From: Lentzea waywayandensis
GTDB taxonomy: Bacteria; Actinomycetota; Actinomycetes; Mycobacteriales; Pseudonocardiaceae
Assembly (NCBI RefSeq): GCF_900115955.1
Contig: NZ_FOYL01000004.1
Span: 744,001 to 808,000, forward strand
Direction: 5' to 3'
DNA: 64,000 nt
The notes beneath the pieces are model-generated. The model was not told the origin of the DNA and searched no databases. It saw only the letters and a list, made by a program, of their open reading frames with translations. Positions 30,466 through 38,588 of this stretch are shown in pieces. Numbering within the stretch: position 1 is the stretch's first letter; each line of letters begins with the position of its first letter. The translations under genes were made by a program, and so were the position numbers.

Positions 30466-31752
30466 ATGTCGGGTAACGAGCAAATCGCAGACTTCAACTT
30501 CGACGGCTGGTCCAACCAGCAGCTCGCGGATGAGGTCAAGAAGCTCAGCAACGGTGATCTCGCCCGCAAGTTCGCGTCGGCTTCCGACGTACTTCGCGAC
30601 CTCGCAGGCAGCCTGGAGGACGTGGACACGGAGCTGCGCAACCAGCTCAAGGTTCTCGGGATCGACTGGGGCGGTGTGGCCGGCGAGAAGGGCCAGCAGA
30701 AGACCAAGGTCTCAGCGGAGGGCATCGGCGACGCCGGCGAAGCGACCCAGGGAAACTCGGACGCTGTCGCGCGCCAGAGTGAGAGCACCACGACAGCCCG
30801 CAACAGCTCGCCTGAGTCTCAGACGCTGCGTGGCGACACGGAGCAGAACTTCGGCGACAAGGTCGGCGGCTTCTTCGGCGTCGAGACCGACCACGCCAAG
30901 GAGGTCGCGGCGACCAACGCGGCCCGTCAGCAGGCCATCGACAGCCTCAACGGCTACACCTCGAACAGCCAGAGCGCGATCGACTCGTTCCGCACACCCA
31001 ACCCGCCGCCGGACATCGTGGTGGCCAGCGCTGCTGTCGCCACGCCCGTCGGACCCCAGGTCGGCACGCCGGCGGGCGGTCCTCCCGGCATCCAGGGCGG
31101 CCCCGGCTTCACCGGGTCGCCAGGCACCCCCGGCTTCACCGGCACGCCCGGCGCACCCGTCCCGAGCATCCCCGGCAACGCCACCGGCATCCTTCCCGGC
31201 GGCAACACGCCGACCCCGCTCGCGGCTGGTCCTGGGCTGCCCAAGCCGTTCGGCGTCCCGTCCATCGGCGTGGCAGCCGCGACCGCTGCGGCCGCCGGTC
31301 TCGCCGGCGGCACGGCCAGTGCGCGTGGAGCGCAGGTCGTGGGTGGTGGACGTGGGCCCAGCCAGGCTCCGAAGACGCCCATCGCGCCCGCCGGGCCGAA
31401 GGGTGCGCCGAGCACGATCGGTGGCGGCAAGGCCGGAGCCGGCGGCGCTGGTGCTGGTGCTGGTGCCGGCGGTACCGGGGCTGCGGGCAAGGGGCCCGGT
31501 GGCGCGATGACGCCTGGTGGTGCCAGTGGCGTCGGGCCTGAGGCGAACCGGGCCGGTGCTGCCGCCGGCAAGGGTGGCGTCGGTGGCAAGGGCGCAGGGT
31601 CGCTCATGTCGCCCGCGGCCAGTGGTGCCAAGGGTGACGGCGAGGAGGACGGCGAGCACGTGCGCAAGTACGGCGTCGACTCCGACGAGATGTTCGGCGA
31701 TGATCGCATGGTGGTTCAGTCCGTCATCGGCGAAGACCCGAAGGACAAGTAG
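30466..31752 (+). CDS. PPE-like type VII secretion substrate
   Basis: 428 residues. Residues 1-175 are helical with the layout of a PPE/WXG domain: FNFDGWSNQQLADEVKKLSNGD, SDVLRDLAGSLEDVDTELRNQLKVLGIDWGGVAGE (the WGG being a WXG-like turn). From 180 to 390 it is a low-complexity Gly/Ala/Pro region with repeated GTPG and GAGAG words, and a short acidic end (DGEEDGEHVRKYGVDSDEMFG). GGGGGAGG is an excellent ribosome site seven bases before the ATG. It is followed by the EspG gene, the chaperone of PPE proteins, which supports the call. Confidence 0.75.
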   Translation: MSGNEQIADFNFDGWSNQQLADEVKKLSNGDLARKFASASDVLRDLAGSLEDVDTELRNQLKVLGIDWGGVAGEKGQQKTKVSAEGIGDAGEATQGNSDAVARQSESTTTARNSSPESQTLRGDTEQNFGDKVGGFFGVETDHAKEVAATNAARQQAIDSLNGYTSNSQSAIDSFRTPNPPPDIVVASAAVATPVGPQVGTPAGGPPGIQGGPGFTGSPGTPGFTGTPGAPVPSIPGNATGILPGGNTPTPLAAGPGLPKPFGVPSIGVAAATAAAAGLAGGTASARGAQVVGGGRGPSQAPKTPIAPAGPKGAPSTIGGGKAGAGGAGAGAGAGGTGAAGKGPGGAMTPGGASGVGPEANRAGAAAGKGGVGGKGAGSLMSPAASGAKGDGEEDGEHVRKYGVDSDEMFGDDRMVVQSVIGEDPKDK

Positions 31753-31757
31753 ATCCC

Positions 31758-32513
31758 TTGAGCTCACCAGGTTCTGTGGTTCTGTCCACAGTGGAGTTCG
31801 CCGTGGTCTGGGAGGCGCAGCGCCTCCCAGCCGCGCACGTCGCGCTCGACACGCGGATTCCCTCCGTCACCCACACGGAGAAGGCCGAGGTGGTGAAGCG
31901 GGCCTGGGAGTCACTGGAGGCACGCGGCCTGGCCCGCAACGGCCGGGTCGTGCCTGAGCTCGCTGACGGGTTCGCGTTGCTGGCGAACCACCAGGTGTCG
32001 ATCGACCTGTGGATCTGGGCCGACCGGGAGATCAGCGGGCTGGCGGCGGCCATCGGGGACGAGGCGATCCTGGCGGTGCGGGATCGTGACGAGATGTGGT
32101 TGATCGAGGCTCGTGGCACGGCACTCGCCGAGGCCGCGGTCTCGGTCGCTGGTGAGATGCCTGCCGGGTTCGGACGCTCGATCAGCGCGCCCTACGACGA
32201 GCTCGTGGCCGCTGCCAAGGACGTCGGGCTCGACGCGCAACGGATGATCACCACGCTGGAGCGGCGGGGCATGCGGCTCGGTGACGCGCAGGAGCTCGCC
32301 GGAATGCTCGACGGCATGTCCACGCGCGGGCAGTTCGGTGTGCAGCGCAACGGACAGCGCGCCAGCCGTGTCGTTTCCTTCCACGACACGCACAACGGGC
32401 GTTACCTCCGTCAGCTCAAGCCGAGCAGCGACGGGCGCAGCTGGTGCACCATCACGCCCGTCGACAACCATCGGCTCGCCGGTTCGATCTGGGAGCTCTT
32501 GCAAGAAGTCTGA
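31758..32513 (+). CDS. ESX secretion-associated EspG family protein
   Basis: 251 residues. The start SVVLSTVEFAVVWEAQRL, then AEVVKRAWESLEARGLARNG and IDLWIWADREISGLAA, follow the EspG pattern; C-terminal SIWELLQEV is also typical. EspG proteins are cytosolic chaperones that hold PE-PPE pairs before ESX export (known in mycobacteria). It presumably serves the upstream PE-like/PPE-like pair. Start may be TTG 31758 (six bases after the previous stop) or GTG at 31776. Ends the first operon, before a hairpin. Confidence 0.85.
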   Translation: MSSPGSVVLSTVEFAVVWEAQRLPAAHVALDTRIPSVTHTEKAEVVKRAWESLEARGLARNGRVVPELADGFALLANHQVSIDLWIWADREISGLAAAIGDEAILAVRDRDEMWLIEARGTALAEAAVSVAGEMPAGFGRSISAPYDELVAAAKDVGLDAQRMITTLERRGMRLGDAQELAGMLDGMSTRGQFGVQRNGQRASRVVSFHDTHNGRYLRQLKPSSDGRSWCTITPVDNHRLAGSIWELLQEV

Positions 32514-32530
32514 TCGTGGAACCCTCGTTC

Positions 32531-32562
32531 ATGCCCGCCCGTCGAACTTGACGGGCGGGCAT
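32531..32562. terminator. Hairpin after the EspG gene
   Basis: A perfect 13-bp stem (32531-32543 with 32550-32562), loop GAACTT. It separates the EspG operon from the next two-gene operon; no T-run follows. Confidence 0.75.
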
Positions 32563-32646
32563 CGTCGTTCGAAAGAGCGAATCGGCGCACTGCCCGGCGC
32601 AATTCGTTCTAAGGTCGGCGAGTAGACGTTGAGGGGGTAGGCGCGC

Positions 32647-32952
32647 ATGGCTGCGACGAAGTTCAACACTGAAGCCATGGAACAGTGCCGAACGACCGTG
32701 AGCAGTCAGGCCGGGCAATTCGGCGCGATCGGTGACGGCTTTTCTGGCCAGTACGGCAATCCGGACATTTTCGGGAAACTCGGCTCTTCCGGCGCGATCT
32801 CGGGCGCGGTGTCCGCAATGGACCAGGCCGGCACGCAGGAGTTCGAAGCGGCAGAGAAAGTGCTGCGCAAGGTCGAAGGCGCGCTCGACGCGATCCAGAC
32901 CAATGTCGCGAACGTCGAGGAAGCCAACAAGAACTCCATGAAGGCGGTGTGA
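32647..32952 (+). CDS. Small ESX/EspC-like helical protein
   Basis: 101 residues, the size of WXG100 and DUF2580/EspC-like ESX proteins. Two amphipathic helices (TEAMEQCRTTVSSQAGQFGAIGDGF and EFEAAEKVLRKVEGALDAIQTNVANVEEAN) flank a loop GNPDIFGKLGSS. No exact W-x-G is present, so it is not a classic WXG100; it may be its partner. The gene is placed one base before the WXG100/transglycosylase fusion, as an ESX pair would be. GAGGGGG precedes the ATG. Confidence 0.7.
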   Translation: MAATKFNTEAMEQCRTTVSSQAGQFGAIGDGFSGQYGNPDIFGKLGSSGAISGAVSAMDQAGTQEFEAAEKVLRKVEGALDAIQTNVANVEEANKNSMKAV

Positions 32953-32953
32953 C

Positions 32954-34123
32954 GTGAGCGCGCTGGACGAAGTCGCGGCGTTGCCCGGCGGCGCGGAACT
33001 GGCCGCGCTCGCGGACAAGATCGAGACCGCGCAGCCCCAGGCCGTGCGCGACATCGCGAGCCGCTGGAAGCAGGCGGCGGGCAAGTGCGGCGACCAGACG
33101 AACGTCCTGCAGCGGTCGGTGACGCAGCTCGACGGCGCCTGGGAAGGCAAGTCCTCGGACGGTTTCGTCGCCTACATGGCCAACGTCACGAAGTGCGGCA
33201 CCTCGATGGCCGACGCGCTCAACAGCGCCGCGACCGACCTGGAGGCGGCCGCGAACGCGTTGGAAACCGCGAAGACCTCGATGAGCCGCATCTGCGAGAA
33301 CCTCCTGAGCCGCGCCCGCCAGACGCGCCAGCAGCTCCACGGCCAGCCGCAGGAGGACGTCAACAGCGTCATCCGCGGCTACTGCTCCGAGGCAACCAGC
33401 GACGCCCAACCCGTTGTCTCCCAAGCGGAAAGCGCAGTCAACGCCGCCGCCGGCACCCTGAAGGGCCGCCCCGGCGCGCTGACCCCGAAGTTCTCGTCGC
33501 TCGAGGACCCGAACACCCAGTCCTTCACGCCCGCACCGGGCAAGCCCGTCGAGTGGGCCCCGACCGCACCGCCCGACGACTCGACCAAGACTTCGTCCGC
33601 ATCGGACTCGAAGCCCGCCCCCACCCCTACGCCTGCGGCTTCCGGCCACGGAGGCGGTGGCGGCGCGTCCGGTGGTGGAGGCGGTGGTGGAGGTGGAGGT
33701 GAGGGCGGCGGCGGTACGGGCGGCCTCGGCTCCGGCGGCGGCCCGCCCTCGGGCAGCCCGCCTCCCGGCAACGTCGAGGAATGGATCCGCGAAGCCATCA
33801 AGATCCTTCAGGCCAACGGCATTCCGGTCACCGACGAGAACATCGACGAGATCTGGAAGATCATCGAGAAGGAGTCGAGCGGCAACCCGCACGCCATCAA
33901 CCTCTGGGATTCCAACGCCCAGGCGGGAACGCCCTCCAAGGGCCTCATGCAGTGCATCGACTCGACGTTCAACGCCCACAAGCTGCCCGGCCACGACGAC
34001 ATCTGGAATCCGATCGACAACATCATCGCCGGCGTCCGCTACACGTTCTCGCGCTATGGCGGCTTCGAAGGCCACCCAGGTTTGAAGGCGATGTCCCAGG
34101 GCGGCGGCTACCAAGGGTATTAG
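32954..34123 (+). CDS. WXG100-like domain fused to a lytic transglycosylase domain
   Basis: 389 residues. Residues 1-130 form a helical hairpin with a W-E-G turn (63-65, in LDGAWEGKSSDGF), the WXG100 feature for ESX export. A Pro/Ser linker and a Gly-rich stretch (about 230-268) lead to a C-terminal SLT/lysozyme-like domain (273-380), with catalytic Glu probably E307 in EKESSGNP, then INLWDSN, GLMQCIDSTF and IIAGVRYTFSRYGG. It would be an ESX-exported peptidoglycan cleaving enzyme. There is no Sec signal. Its small partner lies upstream. Possible roles: opening the wall for the secretion machine, or an effector against other bacteria. Confidence 0.85.
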   Translation: MSALDEVAALPGGAELAALADKIETAQPQAVRDIASRWKQAAGKCGDQTNVLQRSVTQLDGAWEGKSSDGFVAYMANVTKCGTSMADALNSAATDLEAAANALETAKTSMSRICENLLSRARQTRQQLHGQPQEDVNSVIRGYCSEATSDAQPVVSQAESAVNAAAGTLKGRPGALTPKFSSLEDPNTQSFTPAPGKPVEWAPTAPPDDSTKTSSASDSKPAPTPTPAASGHGGGGGASGGGGGGGGGGEGGGGTGGLGSGGGPPSGSPPPGNVEEWIREAIKILQANGIPVTDENIDEIWKIIEKESSGNPHAINLWDSNAQAGTPSKGLMQCIDSTFNAHKLPGHDDIWNPIDNIIAGVRYTFSRYGGFEGHPGLKAMSQGGGYQGY

Positions 34124-34152
34124 CCTCGCTCGATCAGGTGAGATTTGTCCGG

Positions 34153-34201
34153 AACCCGGCACTTCTCCGTCAGGTATCTCGTGACGGAAATGTGCCGGGT
34201 T
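34153..34201 (+). terminator. Hairpin after the WXG100/transglycosylase gene
   Basis: AACCCGGCAC (34153-34162) pairs with 34192-34201, and the inner arms 34163-34172 and 34182-34191 pair with some mismatches, leaving a nine-base loop. Confidence 0.7.
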
Positions 34202-34330
34202 TCGGTTATCCACACCCACACGGGTAACGAATGTCCTGAAACGCTGTTATCTGCGCCCGCATATTGCGGAAGCGCGGGGGGTGCGACAGGGCGTGCTGCA
34301 CCTCAGGTGTGACGACCTTGGTGTGGGGGC

Positions 34331-34458
34331 CCTGAGGTGGAGGGCCCGGAGACCTGAGGTGGAGAGGCCTGGAGATCTGAGGCGTGGAGGTCTGAGGCGT
34401 GGAGCGATGGATGGGATCTGACGAGGGTGCCGGGACCTGGGGCGAGGCCTGAGGTGAG
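34331..34458 (+). repeat. Degenerate short repeats before the aminotransferase gene
   Basis: CCTGAGGTGGAG occurs at 34331 and 34353, its variant TCTGAGGCGTGGAG at 34376 and 34391, and CCTGAGGTGAG at 34448. The 386 bases from 34124 to 34509 hold only the terminator, this purine-rich array and a promoter. Confidence 0.65.
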
Positions 34459-34497
34459 GTGAGAAACGGACAGAGGTGAGGAGAGGTGCTGGGGAGT

Positions 34498-34503
34498 TAG
34501 CCT
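34498..34503 (+). promoter_or_regulatory. -10 element for the aminotransferase gene
   Basis: TAGCCT with six bases to the ATG at 34510. Confidence 0.42.
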
Positions 34504-34509
34504 GGCGGC

Positions 34510-35640
34510 ATGCTGACCGTGGCTGCCCGCGCCGACGTCCCGCCCTTCCACGTCATGGACGTGCTGTCCGCCGCCGCACAACGGCAGCGAACGCACGGGG
34601 ACGTGATCTCCCTGGCCGCCGGACAGCCGTCGAGCCCCGCCCCGCGCCCGGTGCGAGAGGCCGCCGCGCGAGCCCTGGGCGAGCACGCGCTGGGCTACAC
34701 CGAGCAGCTGGGGATTCCCGAGCTGCGGCAGGCCATCGCCGGGCACTACAAGCGGCAGTACGACCTCGACGTGACGGCGGACGACGTGGTCGTGACCACG
34801 GGGTCGTCGGGGGCGTTCACGCTGGCGTTCCTGGCGGCCTTCGACGCCGGGGATCGGGTCGCCCTGGCGCGGCCGGGATATCCGGCTTATCGCAACATCC
34901 TCAAGGCGTTGGGGTGTGAGGTCGTCGAGTTGCCGTGCGGCCCGGAGACGCGGTTCCAGCCCACGGTCGAGATGCTCGATCCCGGGCTCAAGGGTGTGAT
35001 CGTGGCGAGTCCGGCCAACCCGACGGGGACGACGGCCAATGTCGAGCCGATCGCGACCTGGTGTGCTGCCAACGGGGTTCAGCTCGTCAGCGACGAGATC
35101 TACCACGGGATCAGCTACGGGGAGCCCCTCCGGTGTGCCTGGGAGACGTCGCGGGACGCGATCGTCGTGAACTCGTTCTCCAAGGCGTTCGCGATGACCG
35201 GGTGGCGGCTCGGGTGGATGTTGTTGCCGGAGCGGCTGCGCAGGGCCGTGGACTGCCTGACGGGCAACTTCACGCTGTGTCCGCCCGCACTGGCGCAGTA
35301 CGCCGCGGTCGAGGCGTTTCACGAGGACGCGTACGCGGAGACGGCTGAGCATCTTCAGCGGTACAGGGTGAACCGGGACCTGCTGCTCGAAGGGTTGACG
35401 AACCTCGGCATCGACAAGTTGGCGCCGGCGGACGGGGCGTTCTACGTGTACGCGGACGTCCGGCATCTCACGGACGACTCGATGGGGTTCTGCAAGAAGC
35501 TGCTCGACGACACCGGGGTCGCGATCGTGCCCGGCATCGACTTCGACCCTGTGGACGGGCACCACTTCGTGCGGATGTCGTTCGCGGGCGCCACGCAGGA
35601 CATCGAGGAGGCGCTCCGGCGGTTGAAGGCCTGGCTCTGA
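34510..35640 (+). CDS. Class I/II PLP-dependent aminotransferase
   Basis: 376 residues. Fold-type I landmarks: LAAGQPSSPAP at the substrate N-terminal loop, LGYTEQLGIPELRQAIAGHY, TTGSSGAFTLAFLAAF, ASPANPTGT, LVSDEIYHG (PLP Asp/Tyr), NSFSKAFAMTGWRLGWM (Schiff-base Lys) and FVRMSFAG (carboxylate Arg). It resembles aspartate/alanine/aromatic-type aminotransferases; substrate not fixed by sequence. Flanked on both sides by short tandem repeats and by no linked pathway gene, so its context gives no help. Confidence 0.9.
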   Translation: MLTVAARADVPPFHVMDVLSAAAQRQRTHGDVISLAAGQPSSPAPRPVREAAARALGEHALGYTEQLGIPELRQAIAGHYKRQYDLDVTADDVVVTTGSSGAFTLAFLAAFDAGDRVALARPGYPAYRNILKALGCEVVELPCGPETRFQPTVEMLDPGLKGVIVASPANPTGTTANVEPIATWCAANGVQLVSDEIYHGISYGEPLRCAWETSRDAIVVNSFSKAFAMTGWRLGWMLLPERLRRAVDCLTGNFTLCPPALAQYAAVEAFHEDAYAETAEHLQRYRVNRDLLLEGLTNLGIDKLAPADGAFYVYADVRHLTDDSMGFCKKLLDDTGVAIVPGIDFDPVDGHHFVRMSFAGATQDIEEALRRLKAWL

Positions 35641-35653
35641 GCCCCGGATGCGC

Positions 35654-35957
35654 ACCAGAACCCGGCCCACACCAGAACCCGGCCCACACCAGAACCCGGC
35701 CCACACCAGAACCCGGCCCACACCAGAACCCGGCCCGCGCTGGGACCCGGCCCGCGCTGGAACCGGGAGCGCGCTGGAACCGGGAGCGCACGAGGAGCTG
35801 ACCCGCACCTGGACCTGACGCGCACCAGAACCAGGCGCCCATCAGAACCAAGCGCGCTAGAACCAGGCGTGCACCAGGATCAGACGCGCACCCGAGCCGG
35901 ACGCGCACCAGGACCGGACGCGCACTCAAGCCGGACGCGCGCCCGAGCCGGGGCCGC
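35654..35957 (+). repeat. 17-bp minisatellite, about 18 units
   Basis: The unit ACCAGAACCCGGCCCAC repeats exactly four times from 35654, and then continues with gradually diverging copies (such as GCTGGAACCGGGAGCGC twice at 35756 and 35773, and ACCAGGACCGGACGCGC at 35907). The 17-base phase is kept through to 35957, except one 15-base unit at 35858-35872. It fills the gap between the aminotransferase stop and the small membrane protein gene. No spacers are present. Confidence 0.95.
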
Positions 35958-36008
35958 GCAACAAAACCGGCCGGCCGGACGTTCACGGAGCGGAGGAAGG
36001 GGAGTCCA

Positions 36009-36158
36009 ATGTGGGCGATCATCGGGTGGCTGGTGGCGATCTGGATCGTGCTGGCCGTCGTCGGGGCCGTCGTGAAAGGCCTTTTCTGGCTCGCTGTGAT
36101 TGGAGGACTACTCCTCGCAGGCACCGCGGCTTACGGTGCGATCAAATCCAAGCGATGA
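36009..36158 (+). CDS. 49-residue membrane protein
   Basis: Encodes a protein of 49 residues with two hydrophobic helices (AIIGWLVAIWIVLAVVGAVV and LFWLAVIGGLLLAGTAAYGA) and a basic tail KSKR. GGAGGAAGGGGAG lies 6-18 bases before the ATG, a strong ribosome site. No family recognised. It lies between the 17-bp repeat array and the K+ channel gene; co-transcription with the channel is possible. Confidence 0.7.
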   Translation: MWAIIGWLVAIWIVLAVVGAVVKGLFWLAVIGGLLLAGTAAYGAIKSKR

Positions 36159-36196
36159 CTCTGGATTAATGACTACGCACCGCTCACCATGGGGCG

Positions 36197-36922
36197 GTGT
36201 TGTTAGCCAACGAGGCCCGCCTCGAGCGGTGGGAGCGAAAGGTCGAGTGGCCGTTGACGGCACTCGCCGTGGTGTTCCTCGCCGCCTACGCGTGGCAGGT
36301 TTTCGACGATCACGGGGCCATGCACTTTCCCCTGGAGATCGCGTTGTGGCTGGTCTGGGCGTTGTTCGCGGCTGATTTCGCCACGCGGCTGACGTTGGCG
36401 CAGAACAAGGTCAAGTTTCTGAAAACGCACATCTTCGATCTTGCCGCGGTCGTTCTGCCGATGGTGCGGCAGCTCAGGGTGCTCAGGCTGATCACGGTCA
36501 TCACGTTGCTGAACAAGAAGTTCCAGGACAAGATCAGGCAACGGGTCAGCATTTACGTCGCGGGCGTGACGGTAATCGTCGTGTTCTGCGCGAGCCTCGC
36601 GGTGCTGGACGCCGAAAGGCACGCGGAGAACGCCAGCATCACCACGTTCGGCGACGCGCTGTGGTGGACGCTGACGACCATGTCGACGGTCGGGTACGGC
36701 GACCGCTACCCCGTCACGGGTGAGGGGCGGCTGGTCGCCGGGTTGTTGATGGTCGGTGGCATCGCGCTGCTCGGTGTCATCACCGGCACGATCGCCAGCT
36801 GGCTCGTGGAGAAGCTGCGCGGTGTCGAGGAAGCCGAGCTCGAGACCGCGCAGGAGCTGCGGAACCTACGCGCCGAGATCGCCGAACTCCGTGCGGAGCT
36901 CGGCGCGCGCAACAGCGGCTGA
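36197..36922 (+). CDS. Voltage-gated-type potassium channel (Kv-like, bacterial)
   Basis: 241 residues. Six transmembrane segments, an S4-like stretch with arginines (RQLRVLRLI, 91-99; short, only three Arg), a pore helix and the selectivity filter TVGYGD at 164-169. A coiled-coil C-terminus (EEAELETAQELRNLRAEIAELRAEL) likely holds the tetramer together. It conducts K+ across the inner membrane. GTG start, no clear ribosome site. Its final 57 bases overlap the convergent HAD gene. Confidence 0.9.
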   Translation: MLLANEARLERWERKVEWPLTALAVVFLAAYAWQVFDDHGAMHFPLEIALWLVWALFAADFATRLTLAQNKVKFLKTHIFDLAAVVLPMVRQLRVLRLITVITLLNKKFQDKIRQRVSIYVAGVTVIVVFCASLAVLDAERHAENASITTFGDALWWTLTTMSTVGYGDRYPVTGEGRLVAGLLMVGGIALLGVITGTIASWLVEKLRGVEEAELETAQELRNLRAEIAELRAELGARNSG

Positions 36923-37462
36923 CGTCCACAGTCGCGCGTCCCAGCCCGCGACCAGGGCGCCCTCCACATTGGACAGCCGATCGTCGAAGAAGATCACGTC
37001 CGACGAGTCGATCACGGACGACGTGTGCTTCCAGATCGCCGCGTCCGGCTTCGCGCAGCCGAGGTCGCCGGAGAAGATCAGGTGCCGGAAGTGCTTGGCC
37101 CACGGCACCTTCTCGGCCAGTCGCCCGAACGTCGACGGCGCGTTCGACAGCAACGCCAGCGGCACGCCTAGTGCTGCCAGGTCCTCGATCAACGCGACGG
37201 TCTCCACCACCGGGTCGTCGAGCCAGCCCGCGTTGTCCATGGCGGTCAGCTCGTGGACGAGCGTGTCGTCGAGGGTCAGCCCGAGCACAGAACCGATCCG
37301 TGACCAGTACTCGGCGTCCGACCCGCCGCGGTCGTAGGCGTCCCGGTCCCAGTACGCCGCCTCGAAAGCCTCCAGCGTGACCCCGAGCTTCGCCGCCATC
37401 GCGGGCCGCGCCGGGTTCCGCTGGCTGATCACCTCGCCGAAGTCGAACACGATCCAGCGCAT
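36866..37462 (-). CDS. HAD-superfamily hydrolase-like protein
   Basis: 198 residues. Motif I is VFDFGEV (D7 present, but the second Asp is replaced by Gly, as in the HAD subfamily IA members with D-x-G), motif II LLSNAPS, motif III K in CAKPD, and motif IV FFDDRLSNV. The second Asp is normally the acid/base, so phosphatase activity may be low or different. The HAD-IA cap spans residues 15-85. It starts one base after the threonine aldolase stop, so the two are co-translated. Confidence 0.8.
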   Translation of the reverse strand: MRWIVFDFGEVISQRNPARPAMAAKLGVTLEAFEAAYWDRDAYDRGGSDAEYWSRIGSVLGLTLDDTLVHELTAMDNAGWLDDPVVETVALIEDLAALGVPLALLSNAPSTFGRLAEKVPWAKHFRHLIFSGDLGCAKPDAAIWKHTSSVIDSSDVIFFDDRLSNVEGALVAGWDARLWTSAAVARAELRTEFGDLGA

Positions 37463-37463
37463 C

Positions 37464-38468
37464 TCAGACGTCCTCTCGAAGCCGGCGCAGCACCTCGGCG
37501 ATGTCGGACGAGTCCACGTCGCCGTGCGTCACGAACCGAACCTTGCCTGACATGGGACTGGCGAAAACCCCGACCTCGCGCAACGACAGCAGCGTCTTGT
37601 CCAGGTCGGGCACCGACGCCAGCACGATGTTCGTGGCGGGCTCGGCCACCTCCCAGCCCAGCGACCGCAGTCCGGAAGCAAGTACATCAGCGTTCGAATG
37701 ATCGTCGGCCAATCGATCAATCCGGTCGAGGGCGACTAGACCCGCCGCGGCCAGCACCCCGCCCTGCCGCACGCCGCCACCCAGCATCTTCCGCACCCGC
37801 CGGGCCTCGACGACGAACGACGCGGACCCGGCGACCACCGATCCGACCGGCGCGCCGAGCCCCTTCGACAGGCACACCTGAACGGTGTCCACCCCCGCGG
37901 CCAAGTCCACCAAAGGCACCCCGAGAGCAACGGACGCGTTCCACAGCCGGGCCCCGTCGAGGTGCACCGCCAGCCCGATGGACCGAGCCGCCGCCACGAG
38001 CGAAGCGTGCTCGTCGACCGAGGTCACCGTGCCACCGGCAGCGTTGTGCGTGTTCTCCAGGCACAACAGCGTGGTCCGCAGCCCGTAATAAGGAGACTCG
38101 CCACCACCAGCGGCGATCACGGTCTCCGGCGTCACCGGGGCAAGCGCGTGCGGCATCCCGCCGGCCAGCCACGCGGCCGTCCCGAGCTCGGCGTCGAGCA
38201 CGTGCGCGCCGAGAGGAGCCAGGAACCGGTCACCGCGCTCCAGGTGCAGGAACAAGGCGATGAGATTGCCCATGGATCCAGAGGGAACCCACAGGGCGGC
38301 CTCGACGCCGAGCAGTCCCGCCACCCGCTCCTCCAGAGCGGCCATGGTCGGGTCGTGGTCCAGCACGTCGTCGCCGACCTCGGCCGCCGCCATCGCCCGG
38401 CGCATGGCCTCGTCGGGCTGGGTGACGGTGTCCGAGCGCAGGTCGATGGGGGTCACGAGCTCGATCAC
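37464..38468 (-). CDS. Low-specificity L-threonine aldolase
   Basis: 334 residues. The N-terminus IDLRSDTVTQPDEAMRRAMAAAEVGDDVL is diagnostic, followed by PSGSMGNLIAL, ENTHNAAGGTV, HLDGARLWNASVALG and the PLP-binding Lys in VCLSKGLGAPVGSVV. It splits threonine or allo-threonine to glycine and acetaldehyde. A GTG at 38468 is taken as start; the open frame upstream is the reverse of the sigma factor gene's start. It precedes the HAD gene by a single base. Confidence 0.9.
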   Translation of the reverse strand: MIELVTPIDLRSDTVTQPDEAMRRAMAAAEVGDDVLDHDPTMAALEERVAGLLGVEAALWVPSGSMGNLIALFLHLERGDRFLAPLGAHVLDAELGTAAWLAGGMPHALAPVTPETVIAAGGGESPYYGLRTTLLCLENTHNAAGGTVTSVDEHASLVAAARSIGLAVHLDGARLWNASVALGVPLVDLAAGVDTVQVCLSKGLGAPVGSVVAGSASFVVEARRVRKMLGGGVRQGGVLAAAGLVALDRIDRLADDHSNADVLASGLRSLGWEVAEPATNIVLASVPDLDKTLLSLREVGVFASPMSGKVRFVTHGDVDSSDIAEVLRRLREDV

Positions 38469-38588
38469 ATCACATCCGGTGAACGACCGAGGGGGTGATG
38501 TAGCTCTCGCCGATGGTTCGTGCAACCGTTGGTGCCTCAGTTTCCGTCCAGTCAGTGCAACTCGAAGAACGAGCGGAGAGCAGTCCGC

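Noticed and set aside
34303..35808. A 501-codon frame spanning the aminotransferase on the - strand
   Set aside because: It covers both repeat arrays and the antisense of a well-recognised enzyme; the repeat-derived peptides are artefacts.
35654..35957. 17-bp array as a CRISPR
   Set aside because: Units are contiguous without spacers, shorter than CRISPR repeats, and no cas genes are near.
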